Position numbers and translations under genes: made by a program
Shown: piece by piece, positions 38,118-51,700 of the stretch
Position numbering within the stretch: the stretch's first letter is position 1
How the letters are laid out: every line of letters starts with the position of its first letter
DNA from: Hippasteria phrygiana
Lineage: Eukaryota; Echinodermata; Asteroidea; Valvatida; Goniasteridae
Length of the DNA stretch: 64,000 bases
NCBI GenBank assembly: GCA_037893225.1
Contig: JAZGUH010000757.1
Location: forward strand, 186,001-250,000
Direction of reading: 5' to 3'
Notes under the pieces: generated by a model
The model's input: the letters and a program-made list of their open reading frames with translations, nothing else
What the model was told of the DNA's origin: nothing
The model's database searches: none

Positions 38118-39308
38118 TGCATTTGGTTGATATTTCATGCAATTATGAATGAATAAAGCAAGTCCATACCCCAGGGAATTTGACATGCATGGAGCAATAA
38201 ATAGACGGTAACATGTACACAGATGTTGGCCGGAAAGAAAATAAACATTGCGAGGTTTGAATTTTCTCCACAAGTTTTAACTCTAGGAAGCCGCCGATGA
38301 TTGCAACATGTAGCGCCAGATCTAAGCTATCCATACATGTCAAAATTACTGTATTTGGTTGATATTTCATGCAATTATGAATGAGCAAAGCAAGTCATAC
38401 CCAAGGGAATTTGACAGGCATGGAGCAATAAATAGACGGTAACATGTACACAGATGTTGGCCGGAAAGAAAATAAACATTGCGAGGTTTGAATTTTCTCC
38501 ACAAGTGTTAACTCTAAGAAGCCGCCGATAATTGCAACATGTAGCGCCAGATCTAAGCTATCCATACATGTCAAAATTACTGAATTTGGTTTATATTTCA
38601 TGCAATTATGAATGAGTAAAGCTAGTCCATACCCCAGGGAATTTGACATGCATGGAGCAATAAATAGACGGTAACATGTACACAGATGTTGGCCGGAAAG
38701 AAAATAAACATTGCGAGGTTTGAATTTTCTCCACAAGTTTTAACTCTAGGAAGCCGCCGATGATTGCAACATGTAGCGCCAGATCTAAGCTATCCATACA
38801 TGTCAAAATTACTGCATTTGGTTGATATTCCATGCAATTATGAATGAATAAAGCAAGTCCATACCCCAGGGAATTTGACATGCATGGAGCAATAAATAGA
38901 AGGTAATATGCACACAGATGTTGGCCGGAAAGAAAATAAACATTGCGAGGTTTGAATTTTCTCCAAAAGTTTTAACTCTAGGAAGCCGCCGATGATTGCA
39001 ACATGTAGCGCCAGATCTAAGCTATCCATACATGTCAAAATTACTGAATTTGGTTTATATTTCATGCAATTATGAATGAGTAAAGCTAGTCCATACCCCA
39101 GGGAATTTGACATGCATGGAGCAATAAATAGACGGTAACATGTACACAGATGTTGGCCGGAAAGAAAATAAACATTGCGAGGTTTGAATTTTCTCCACAA
39201 GTTTTAACTCTAGGAAGCCGCCGATGATTGCAACATGTAGCGCCAGATCTAAGCTATCCATACATGTCAAAATTACTGTATTTGGTTGATATTTCATGCA
39301 ATTATGAA
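38118..39308 (+). repeat. Partial third 6-mer copy
   Basis: After about two monomers of other type, one of them ending in a D3 junction near 38394, the order from about 38583 to 39308 matches 37193-37918 at an offset of 1390 bp. It carries the private change ctccaaaag near 38966. This is the last part of the left, 232-rich domain. Confidence 0.78.
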
Positions 39309-41685
39309 TGAGTAAAGCAAGTCATACCCTAGGGAATTTGACAGGCATGGAGCAATAAATAGACGGTAACATGTACACAGATGTTGGCCGGAAAGAAAAT
39401 AAACATTGCGAGGTTTGAATTTTCTCCACAAGTTTTAACTCTAGGAAGCCGCCGATGATTGCAACATGTAGCGCCAGATCTAAGCTATCCATACATGTCA
39501 AAATTACTGTATTTGGTTGATATTTCATGCAATTATGAATGAGTAAAGCAAGTCATACCCAAGGGAATTTGACATGCATGGAGCAATAAATAGAAGGTAA
39601 TATGCACACAGATGTTGGCCGGAAAGAAAATAAACATTGCGAGGTTTGAATTTTCTCCACAAGTGTTAACTCTAAGAAGCCGCCGATAATTGCAACATGT
39701 AGCGCCAGATCTAAGCTATCCATACATGTCAAAATTACTGCATTTGGTTGATATTTCATGCAATTATGAATGAATAAAGCAAGTCCATACCCCAGGGAAT
39801 TTGACATGCATGGAGCAATAAATAGACGGTAACATGTACACAGATGTTGGCCGGAAAGAAAATAAACATTGCGAGGTTTGAATTTTCTCCACAAGTTTTA
39901 ACTCTAGGAAGCCGCCGATGATTGCAACATGTAGCGCCAGATCTAAGCTATCCATACATGTCAAAATTACTGTATTTGGTTGATATTTCATGCAATTATG
40001 AATGAGCAAAGCAAGTCATACCAAAGGGAATTTGACAGGCATGGAGCAATAAATAGACGGTAACATGTACACAGATGTTGGCCGGAAAGAAAATAAACAT
40101 TGCGAGGTTTGAATTTTCTCCACAAGTGTTAACTCTAAGAAGCCGCCGATAATTGCAACATGTAGCGCCAGATCTAAGCTATCCATACATGTCAAAATTA
40201 CTGAATTTGGTTTATATTTCATGCAATTATGAATGAGTAAAGCAAGTCATACCCTAGGGAATTTGACAGGCATGGAGCAATAAATAGACGGTAACATGTA
40301 CACAGATGTTGGCCGGAAAGAAAATAAACATTGCGAGGTTTGAATTTTCTCCACAAGTTTTAACTCTAGGAAGCCGCCGATGATTGCAACATGTAGCGCC
40401 AGATCTAAGCTATCCATACATGTCAAAATTACTGTATTTGGTTGATATTTCATGCAATTATGAATGAGTAAAGCAAGTCATACCCTAGGGAATTTGACAG
40501 GCATGGAGCAATAAATAGACGGTAACATGTACACAGATGTTGGCCGGAAAGAAAATAAACATTGCGAGGTTTGAATTTTCTCCACAAGTTTTAACTCTAG
40601 GAAGCCGCCGATGATTGCAACATGTAGCGCCAGATCTAAGCTATCCATACATGTCAAAATTACTGAATTTGGTTGATATTTCATGCAATTATGAATGAGT
40701 AAAGCAAGTCATACCCAAGGGAATTTGACATGCATGGAGCAATAAATAGAAGGTAATATGCACACAGATGTTGGCCGGAAAGAAAATAAACATTGCGAGG
40801 TTTGAATTTTCTCCACAAGTGTTAACTCTAAGAAGCCGCCGATAATTGCAACATGTAGCGCCAGATCTAAGCTATCCATACATGTCAAAATTACTGTATT
40901 TGGTTGATATTTCATGCAATTATGAATGAGTAAAGCAAGTCATACCCTAGGGAATTTGACAGGCATGGAGCAATAAATAGAAGGTAATATGCACACAGAT
41001 GTTGGCCGGAAAGAAAATAAACATTGCGAGGTTTGAATTTTCTCCACAAGTTTTAACTCTAGGAAGCCGCCGATAATTGCAACATGTAGCGCCAGATCTA
41101 AGCTATCCATACATGTCAAAATCACTGTATTTGGTTGATATTTCATGCAATTATGAATGAGTAAAGCAAGTCATACCCTAGGGAATTTGACAGGCATGGA
41201 GCAATAAATAGAAGGTAATATGCACACAGATGTTGGCCGGAAAGAAAATAAACATTGCGAGGTTTGAATTTTCTCCACAAGTTTTAACTCTAGGAAGCCG
41301 CCGATGATTGCAACATGTAGCGCCAGATCTAAGCTATCCATACATGTCAAAATTACTGTATTTGGTTGATATTTCATGCAATTATGAATGAGTAAAGCAA
41401 GTCATACCCAAGGGAATTTGACAGGCATGGAGCAATAAATAGAAGGTAATATGCACACAGATGTTGGCCGGAAAGAAAATAAACATTGCGAGGTTTGAAT
41501 TTTCTCCACAAGTGTTAACTCTAAGAAGCCGCCGATAATTGCAACATGTAGCGCCAGATCTAAGCTATCCATACATGTCAAAATTACTGTATTTGGTTGA
41601 TATTTCATGCAATTATGAATGAGTAAAGCAAGTCATACCCTAGGGAATTTGACAGGCATGGAGCAATAAATAGAAGGTAATATGC
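39309..41685 (+). repeat. Transition into the domain of 231-bp monomers
   Basis: One D2 junction remains near 39780. From 40016 to 44174, 18 successive junctions are spaced exactly 231 bp apart. Private changes include tcataccaaaggg near 40024 and actgaatttggttga (a at 155 with g at 164) near 40667. Bases of about 40737-41725 recur at 42585-43573 (1848 bp, eight monomers), sharing the unusual combination of B2-type ctaggaag with gataattg and aaaatcactg. Confidence 0.82.
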
Positions 41686-44600
41686 ACACAGATGTTGGCC
41701 GGAAAGAAAATAAACATTGCGAGGTTTGAATTTTCTCCACAAGTTTTAACTCTAGGAAGCCGCCGATGATTGCAACATGTAGCGCCAGATCTAAGCTATC
41801 CATACATGTCAAAATCACTGTATTTGGTTGATATTTCATGCAATTATGAATGAGTAAAGCAAGTCATACCCTAGGGAATTTGACAGGCATGGAGCAATAA
41901 ATAGAAGGTAATATGCACACAGATGTTGGCCGGAAAGAAAATAAACATTGCGAGGTTTGAATTTTCTCCACAAGTTTTAACTCTAGGAAGCCGCCGATGA
42001 TTGCAACATGTAGCGCCAGATCTAAGCTATCCATACATGTCAAAATTACTGTATTTGGTTGATATTTCATGCAATTATGAATGAGCAAAGCAAGTCATAC
42101 CCAAGGGAATTTGACAGGCATGGAGCAATAAATAGACGGTAACATGTACACAGATGTTGGCCGGAAAGAAAATAAACATTGCGAGGTTTGAATTTTCTCC
42201 ACAAGTGTTAACTCTAAGAAGCCGCCGATAATTGCAACATGTAGCGCCAGATCTAAGCTATCCATACATGTCAAAATTACTGAATTTGGTTTATATTTCA
42301 TGCAATTATGAATGAGTAAAGCAAGTCATACCCTGGGGAATTTGACAGGCATGGAGCAATAAATAGACGGTAACATGTACACAGATGTTGGCCGGAAAGA
42401 AAATAAACATTGCGAGGTTTGAATTTTCTCCACAAGTTTTAACTCAAGGAAGCCGCCGATGATTGCAACATGTAGCGCCAGATCTAAGCTATCCATACAT
42501 GTCAAAATTACTGTATTTGGTTGATATTTCATGCAATTATGAATGAGTAAAGCAAGTCATACCCTAGGGAATTTGACAGGCATGGAGCAATAAATAGAAG
42601 GTAATATGCACACAGATGTTGGCCGGAAAGAAAATAAACATTGCGAGGTTTGAATTTTCTCCACAAGTGTTAACTCTAAGAAGCCGCCGATAATTGCAAC
42701 ATGTAGCGCCAGATCTAAGCTATCCATACATGTCAAAATTACTGTATTTGGTTGATATTTCATGCAATTATGAATGAGTAAAGCAAGTCATACCCTAGGG
42801 AATTTGACAGGCATGGAGCAATAAATAGAAGGTAATATGCACACAGATGTTGGCCGGAAAGAAAATAAACATTGCGAGGTTTGAATTTTCTCCACAAGTT
42901 TTAACTCTAGGAAGCCGCCGATAATTGCAACATGTAGCGCCAGATCTAAGCTATCCATACATGTCAAAATCACTGTATTTGGTTGATATTTCATGCAATT
43001 ATGAATGAGTAAAGCAAGTCATACCCTAGGGAATTTGACAGGCATGGAGCAATAAATAGAAGGTAATATGCACACAGATGTTGGCCGGAAAGAAAATAAA
43101 CATTGCGAGGTTTGAATTTTCTCCACAAGTTTTAACTCTAGGAAGCCGCCGATGATTGCAACATGTAGCGCCAGATCTAAGCTATCCATACATGTCAAAA
43201 TTACTGTATTTGGTTGATATTTCATGCAATTATGAATGAGTAAAGCAAGTCATACCCAAGGGAATTTGACAGGCATGGAGCAATAAATAGAAGGTAATAT
43301 GCACACAGATGTTGGCCGGAAAGAAAATAAACATTGCGAGGTTTGAATTTTCTCCACAAGTGTTAACTCTAAGAAGCCGCCGATAATTGCAACATGTAGC
43401 GCCAGATCTAAGCTATCCATACATGTCAAAATTACTGTATTTGGTTGATATTTCATGCAATTATGAATGAGTAAAGCAAGTCATACCCTAGGGAATTTGA
43501 CAGGCATGGAGCAATAAATAGAAGGTAATATGCACACAGATGTTGGCCGGAAAGAAAATAAACATTGCGAGGTTTGAATTTTCTCCACAAGTGTTAACTC
43601 TAAGAAGCCGCCGATAATTGCAACATGTAGCGCCAGATCTAAGCTATCCATACATGTCAAAATTACTGTATTTGGTTGATATTTCATGCAATTATGAATG
43701 AGTAAAGCAAGTCATACCCTAGGGAATTTGACAGGCATGGAGCAATAAATAGAAGGTAATATGCACACAGATGTTGGCCGGAAAGAAAATAAACATTGCG
43801 AGGTTTGAATTTTCTCCACAAGTTTTAACTCTAGGAAGCCGCCGATGATTGCAACATGTAGCGCCAGATCTAAGCTATCCATACATGTCAAAATCACTGT
43901 ATTTGGTTGATATTTCATGCAATTATGAATGAGTAAAGCAAGTCATACCCTAGGGAATTTGACAGGCATGGAGCAATAAATAGAAGGTAATATGTACACA
44001 GATGTTGGCCGGAAAGAAAATAAACATTGCGAGGTTTGAATTTTCTCCACAAGTTTTAACTCAAGGAAGCCGCCGATGATTGCAACATGTAGCGCCAGAT
44101 CTAAGCTATCCATACATGTCAAAATTACTGTATTTGGTTGATATTTCATGCAATTATGAATGAGTAAAGCAAGTCACACCCTAGGGAATTTGACAGGCAT
44201 GGAGCAATAAATAGAAGGTAATATGCACACAGATGTTGGCCGGAAAGAAAATAAACATTGCGAGGTTTGAATTTTCTCCACAAGTGTTAACTCTAAGAAG
44301 CCGCCGATAATTGCAACATGTAGCGCCAGATCTAAGCTATCCATACATGTCAAAATTACTGCATTTGGTTGATATTTCATGCAATTATGAATGAATAAAG
44401 CAAGTCCATACCCCAGGGAATTTGACATGCATGGAGCAATAAATAGACGGTAACATGTACACAGATGTTGGCCGGAAAGAAAATAAACATTGCGAGGTTT
44501 GAATTTTCTCCACAAGTTTTAACTCTAGGAAGCCGCCGATGATTGCAACATGTAGCGCCAGATCTAAGCTATCCATACATGTCAAAATTACTGTATTTGG

Positions 44601-47600
44601 TTGATATTTCATGCAATTATGAATGAGCAAAGCAAGTCATACCCAAGGGAATTTGACAGGCATGGAGCAATAAATAGACGGTAACATGTACACAGATGTT
44701 GGCCGGAAAGAAAATAAACATTGCGAGGTTTGAATTTTCTCCACAAGTGTTAACTCTAAGAAGCCGCCGATAATTGCAACATGTAGCGCCAGATCTAAGC
44801 TATCCATACATGTCAAAATTACTGAATTTGGTTTATATTTCATGCAATTATGAATGAGTAAAGCAAGTCATACCCTAGGGAATTTGACAGGCATGGAGCA
44901 ATAAATAGAAGGTAATATGCACACAGATGTTGGCCGGAAAGAAAATAAACATTGCGAGGTTTGAATTTTCTCCACAAGTTTTAACTCTAGGAAGCCGCCG
45001 ATGATTGCAACATGTAGCGCCAGATCTAAGCTATCCATACATGTCAAAATTACTGTATTTGGTTGATATTTCATGCAATTATGAATGAGTAAAGCAAGTC
45101 ATACCCAAGGGAATTTGACAGGCATGGAGCAATAAATAGAAGGTAATATGCACACAGATGTTGGCCGGAAAGAAAATAAACATTGCGAGGTTTGAATTTT
45201 CTCCACAAGTGTTAACTCTAAGAAGCCGCCGATAATTGCAACATGTAGCGCCAGATCTAAGCTATCCATACATGTCAAAATTACTGTATTTGGTTGATAT
45301 TTCATGCAATTATGAATGAGTAAAGCAAGTCATACCCTAGGGAATTTGACAGGCATGGAGCAATAAATAGAAGGTAATATGCACACAGATGTTGGCCGGA
45401 AAGAAAATAAACATTGCGAGGTTTGAATTTTCTCCACAAGTGTTAACTCTAAGAAGCCGCCGATAATTGCAACATGTAGCGCCAGATCTAAGCTATCCAT
45501 ACATGTCAAAATTACTGTATTTGGTTGATATTTCATGCAATTATGAATGAGTAAAGCAAGTCATACCCTAGGGAATTTGACAGGCATGGAGCAATAAATA
45601 GAAGGTAATATGCACACAGATGTTGGCCGGAAAGAAAATAAACATTGCGAGGTTTGAATTTTCTCCACAAGTTTTAACTCTAGGAAGCCGCCGATGATTG
45701 CAACATGTAGCGCCAGATCTAAGCTATCCATACATGTCAAAATTACTGAATTTGGTTTATATTTCATGCAATTATGAATGAGTAAAGCAAGTCATACCCT
45801 AGGGAATTTGACAGGCATGGAGCAATAAATAGAAGGTAATATGCACACAGATGTTGGCCGGAAAGAAAATAAACATTGCGAGGTTTGAATTTTCTCCACA
45901 AGTGTTAACTCTAAGAAGCCGCCGATAATTGCAACATGTAGCGCCAGATCTAAGCTATCCATACATGTCAAAATTACTGTATTTGGTTGATATTTCATGC
46001 AATTATGAATGAGTAAAGCAAGTCATACCCTAGGGAATTTGACAGGCATGGAGCAATAAATAGAAGGTAATATGCACACAGATGTTGGCCGGAAAGAAAA
46101 TAAACATTGCGAGGTTTGAATTTTCTCCACAAGTTTTAACTCTAGGAAGCCGCCGATGATTGCAACATGTAGCGCCAGATCTAAGCTATCCATACATGTC
46201 AAAATTACTGAATTTGGTTTATATTTCATGCAATTATGAATGAGTAAAGGAAGTCATACCCTAGGGAATTTGACAGGCATGGAGCAATAAATAGAAGGTA
46301 ATATGCACACAGATGTTGGCCGGAAAGAAAATAAACATTGCGAGGTTTGAATTTTCTCCACAAGTGTTAACTCTAGGAAGCCGCCGATAATTGCAACATG
46401 TAGCGCCAGATCTAAGCTATCCATACATGTCAAAATTACTGTATTTGGTTTATATTTCATGCAATTATGAATGAGTAAAGCAAGTCATACCCTAGGGAAT
46501 TTGACAGGCATGGAGCAATAAATAGAAGGTAATATGCACACAGATGTTGGCCGGAAAGAAAATAAACATTGCGAGGTTTGAATTTTCTCCACAAGTTTTA
46601 ACTCTAGGAAGCCGCCGATGATTGCAACATGTAGCGCCAGATCTAAGCTATCCATACATGTCAAAATCACTGTATTTGGTTGATATTTCATGCAATTATG
46701 AATGAGTAAAGCAAGTCATACCCTAGGGAATTTGACAGGCATGGAGCAATAAATAGAAGGTAATATGCACACAGATGTTGGCCGGAAAGAAAATAAACAT
46801 TGCGAGGTTTGAATTTTCTCCACAAGTTTTAACTCTAGGAAGCCGCCGATGATTGCAACATGTAGCGCCAGATCTAAGCTATCCATACATGTCAAAATTA
46901 CTGTATTTGGTTGATATTTCATGCAATTATGAATGAGTAAAGCAAGTCATACCCAAGGGAATTTGACAGGCATGGAGCAATAAATAGAAGGTAATATGCA
47001 CACAGATGTTGGCCGGAAAGAAAATAAACATTGCGAGGTTTGAATTTTCTCCACAAGTGTTAACTCTAAGAAGCCGCCGATAATTGCAACATGTAGCGCC
47101 AGATCTAAGCTATCCATACATGTCAAAATTACTGTATTTGGTTGATATTTCATGCAATTATGAATGAGTAAAGCAAGTCATACCCTAGGGAATTTGACAG
47201 GCATGGAGCAATAAATAGAAGGTAATATGCACACAGATGTTGGCCGGAAAGAAAATAAACATTGCGAGGTTTGAATTTTCTCCACAAGTTTTAACTCTAG
47301 GAAGCCGCCGATGATTGCAACATGTAGCGCCAGATCTAAGCTATCCATACATGTTAAAATCACTGTATTTGGTTGATATTTCATGCAATTATGAATGAGT
47401 AAAGCAAGTCATACCCTAGGGAATTTGACAGGCATGGAGCAATAAATAGAAGGTAATATGCACACAGATGTTGGCCGGAAAGAAAATAAACATTGCGAGG
47501 TTTGAATTTTCTCCACAAGTTTTAACTCTAGGAAGCCGCCGATGATTGCAACATGTAGCGCCAGATCTAAGCTATCCATACATGTCAAAATTACTGTATT

Positions 47601-47629
47601 TGGTTGATATTTCATGCAATTATGAATGA
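41686..47629 (+). repeat. Duplicated segment X, left copy (partner 53248-59653)
   Basis: The first part (41686-43994) matches at an offset of 11562 bp and the second (43995-47629) at 12024 bp. The partner therefore holds two extra monomers (462 bp). Shared markers are ctcaagg (42446/54008 and 44063/56087) and catgttaaaatc (about 47355/59379). Differences noticed: 42335 g/53897 a, 42190 g/53752 t, 44177 c/56201 t, 45509 a/57533 c and 46250 g/58274 c. Apart from the 232-bp junction near 44400, all monomers are 231 bp. Bases 44637-47639 form one 3003-bp 13-mer unit. Confidence 0.86.
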
Positions 47630-48742
47630 GTAAAGCAAGTCATACCCGAGGGAATTTGACAGGCATGGAGCAATAAATAGAAGGTAATATGCACACAGAT
47701 GTTGGCCGGAAAGAAAATAAACATTGCGAGGTTTGAATTTTCTCCACAAGTTTTAACTCTAGGAAGCCGCCGATGATTGCAACATGTAGCGCCAGATCTA
47801 AGCTATCCATACATGTCAAAATTACTGAATTTGGTTGATATTTCATGCAATTATGAATGAGTAAAGCTAGTCCATACCCCAGGGAATTTGACATGCATGG
47901 AGCAATAAATAGACGGTAACATGTACACAGATGTTGGCCGGAAAGAAAATAAACATTGCGAGGTTTGAATTTTCTCCACAAGTTTTAACTCTAGGAAGCC
48001 GCCGATGATTGCAACATGTAGCGCCAGATCTAAGCTATCCATACATGTCAAAATTACTGCATTTGGTTGATATTCCATGCAATTATGAATGAATAAAGCA
48101 AGTCCATACCCCAGGGAATTTGACATGCATGGAGCAATAAATAGACGGTTATATGTACACAGATGTTGGCCGGAAAGAAAATAAACATTGCGAGGTTTGA
48201 ATTTTCTCCACAAGTGTTAACTCTAAGAAGCCGCCGATGATTGCAACATGTAGCGCCAGATCTAAGCTATCCATACATGTCAAAATTACTGAATTTGGTT
48301 TATATTTCATGCAATTATGAATGAGTAAAGCTAGTCCATACCCCAGGGAATTTGACATGCATGGAGCAATAAATAGACGGTAACATGTACACAGATGTTG
48401 GCCGGAAAGAAAATAAACATTGCGAGGTTTGAATTTTCTCCACAAGTTTTAACTCTAGGAAGCCGCCGATGATTGCAACATGTAGCGCCAGATCTAAGCT
48501 ATCCATACATGTCAAAATTACTGTATTTGGTTGATATTTCATGCAATTATGAATGAGTAAAGCAAGTCATACCCTAGGGAATTTGACAGGCATGGAGCAA
48601 TAAATAGACGGTAACATGCACACAGATGTTGGCCGGAAAGAAAATAAACATTGCGAGGTTTGAATTTTCTCCACAAGTGTTAACTCTAAGAAGCCGCCGA
48701 TAATTGCAACATGTAGCGCCAGATCTAAGCTATCCATACATG
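47630..48742 (+). repeat. Return to mixed monomers; recurs at the right edge
   Basis: Bases of about 47554-48742 match 62812-64000 at an offset of 15258 bp up to the window end. Shared rare features are cccgaggg (near 47647 and 62905), actgaatttggttga (about 47822 and 63080), a cassette (47906 and 63164) and the hybrid acggtaacatgcac (about 48608 and 63866). This is where the run of pure 231-bp monomers ends and 232-bp ones resume. Confidence 0.85.
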
Positions 48743-51700
48743 TCAAAATTACTGCATTTGGTTGATATTTCATGCAATTATGAATGAATAAAGCAAGTCC
48801 ATACCCCAGGGAATTTGACATGCATGGAGCAATAAATAGACGGTAACATGTACACAGATGTTGGCCGGAAAGAAAATAAACATTGCGAGGTTTGAATTTT
48901 CTCCACAAGTTTTAACTCTAGGAAGCCGCCGATGATTGCAACATGTAGCGCCAGATCTAAGCTATCCATACATGTCAAAATTACTGTATTTGGTTGATAT
49001 TTCATGCAATTATGAATGAGTAAAGCAAGTCATACCCTGGGGAATTTGACAGGCATGGAGCAATAAATAGACGGTAACATGTACACAGATGTTGGCCGGA
49101 AAGAAAATAAACATTGCGAGGTTTGAATTTTCTCCACAAGTTTTAACTCTAGGAAGCCGCCGATGATTGCAACATGTAGCGCCAGATCTAAGCTATCCAT
49201 ACATGTCAAAATTACTGTATTTGGTTGATATTTCATGCAATTATGAATGAGTAAAGCAAGTCATACCCTAGGGAATTTGACAGGCATGGAGCAATAAATA
49301 GAAGGTAATATGCACACAGATGTTGGCCGGAAAGAAAATAAACATTGCGAGGTTTTAATTTTCTCCACAAGTGTTAACTCTAAGAAGCCGCCGATAATTG
49401 CAACATGTAGCGCCAGATCTAAGCTATCCATACATGTCAAAATTACTGCATTTGGTTGATATTTCATGCAATTATGAATGAATAAAGCAAGTCCATACCC
49501 CAGGGAATTTGACATGCATGGAGCAATAAATAGACGGTAACATGTACACAGATGTTGGCCGGAAAGAAAATAAACATTGCGAGGTTTGAATTTTCTCCAC
49601 AAGTTTTAACTCTAGGAAGCCGCCGATGATTGCAACATGTAGCGCCAGATCTAAGCTATCCATACATGTCAAAATTACTGTATTTGGTTGATATTTCATG
49701 CAATTATGAATGAGTAAAGCAAGTCATACCCTTGGGAATTTGACAGGCATGGAGCAATAAATAGACGGTAACATGTACACAGATGTTGGCCGGAAAGAAA
49801 ATAAACATTGCGAGGTTTGAATTTTCTCCACAAGTTTTAACTCTAGGAAGCCGCCGATGATTGCAACATGTAGCGCCAGATCTAAGCTATCCATACATGT
49901 CAAAATTACTGTATTTGGTTGATATTTCATGCAATTATGAATGAGTAAAGCAAGTCATACCCTAGGGAATTTGACAGGCATGGAGCAATAAATAGACGGT
50001 AACATGTACACAGATGTTGGCCGGAAAGAAAATAAACATTGCGAGGTTTGAATTTTCTCCACAAGTTTTAACTCTAGGAAGCCGCCGATGATTGCAACAT
50101 GTAGCGCCAGATCTAAGCTATCCATACATGTCAAAATTACTGTATTTGGTTGATATTTCATGCAATTATGAATGAGCAAAGCAAGTCATACCCAAGGGAA
50201 TTTGACAGGCATGGAGCAATAAATAGACGGTAACATGTACACAGATGTTGGCCGGAAAGAAAATAAACATTGCGAGGTTTGAATTTTCTCCACAAGTGTT
50301 AACTCTAAGAAGCCGCCGATAATTGCAACATGTAGCGCCAGATCTAAGCTATCCATACATGTCAAAATTACTGCATTTGGTTGATATTTCATGCAATTAT
50401 GAATGAATAAAGCAAGTCCATACCCCAGGGAATTTGACATGCATGGAGCAATAAATAGACGGTAACATGTACACAGATGTTGGCCGGAAAGAAAATAAAC
50501 ATTGCGAGGTTTGAATTTTCTCCACAAGTTTTAACTCTAGGAAGCCGCCGATGATTGCAACATGTAGCGCCAGATCTAAGCTATCCATACATGTCAAAAT
50601 TACTGTATTTGGTTGATATTTCATGCAATTATGAATGAGTAAAGCAAGTCATACCCTAGGGAATTTGACAGGCATGGAGCAATAAATAGAAGGTAATATG
50701 CACACAGATGTTGGCCGGAAAGAAAATAAACATTGCGAGGTTTTAATTTTCTCCACAAGTGTTAACTCTAAGAAGCCGCCGATAATTGCAACATGTAGCG
50801 CCAGATCTAAGCTATCCATACATGTCAAAATTACTGCATTTGGTTGATATTTCATGCAATTATGAATGAATAAAGCAAGTCCATACCCCAGGGAATTTGA
50901 CATGCATGGAGCAATAAATAGACGGTAACATGTACACAGATGTTGGCCGGAAAGAAAATAAACATTGCGAGGTTTGAATTTTCTCCACAAGTGTTAACTC
51001 TAAGAAGCCGCCGATAATTGCAACATGTAGCGCCAGATCTAAGCTATCCATACATGTCAAAATTACTGCATTTGGTTGATATTTCATGCAATTATGAATG
51101 AATAAAGCAAGTCCATACCCCAGGGAATTTGACATGCATGGAGCAATAAATAGACGGTAACATGTACACAGATGTTGGCCGGAAAGAAAATAAACATTGC
51201 GAGGTTTGAATTTTCTCCACAAGTTTTAACTCTAGGAAGCCGCCGATGATTGCAACATGTAGCGCCAGATCTAAGCTATCCATACATGTCAAAATTACTG
51301 TATTTGGTTGATATTTCATGCAATTATGAATGAGTAAAGCAAGTCATACCCTGGGGAATTTGACAGGCATGGAGCAATAAATAGACGGTAACATGTACAC
51401 AGATGTTGGCCGGAAAGAAAATAAACATTGCGAGGTTTGAATTTTCTCCACAAGTTTTAACTCTAGGAAGCCGCCGATGATTGCAACATGTAGCGCCAGA
51501 TCTAAGCTATCCATACATGTCAAAATCACTGTATTTGGTTGATATTTCATGCAATTATGAATGAGCAAAGCAAGTCATACCCAAGGGAATTTGACAGGCA
51601 TGGAGCAATAAATAGACGGTAACATGTACACAGATGTTGGCCGGAAAGAAAATAAACATTGCGAGGTTTGAATTTTCTCCACAAGTGTTAACTCTAAGAA

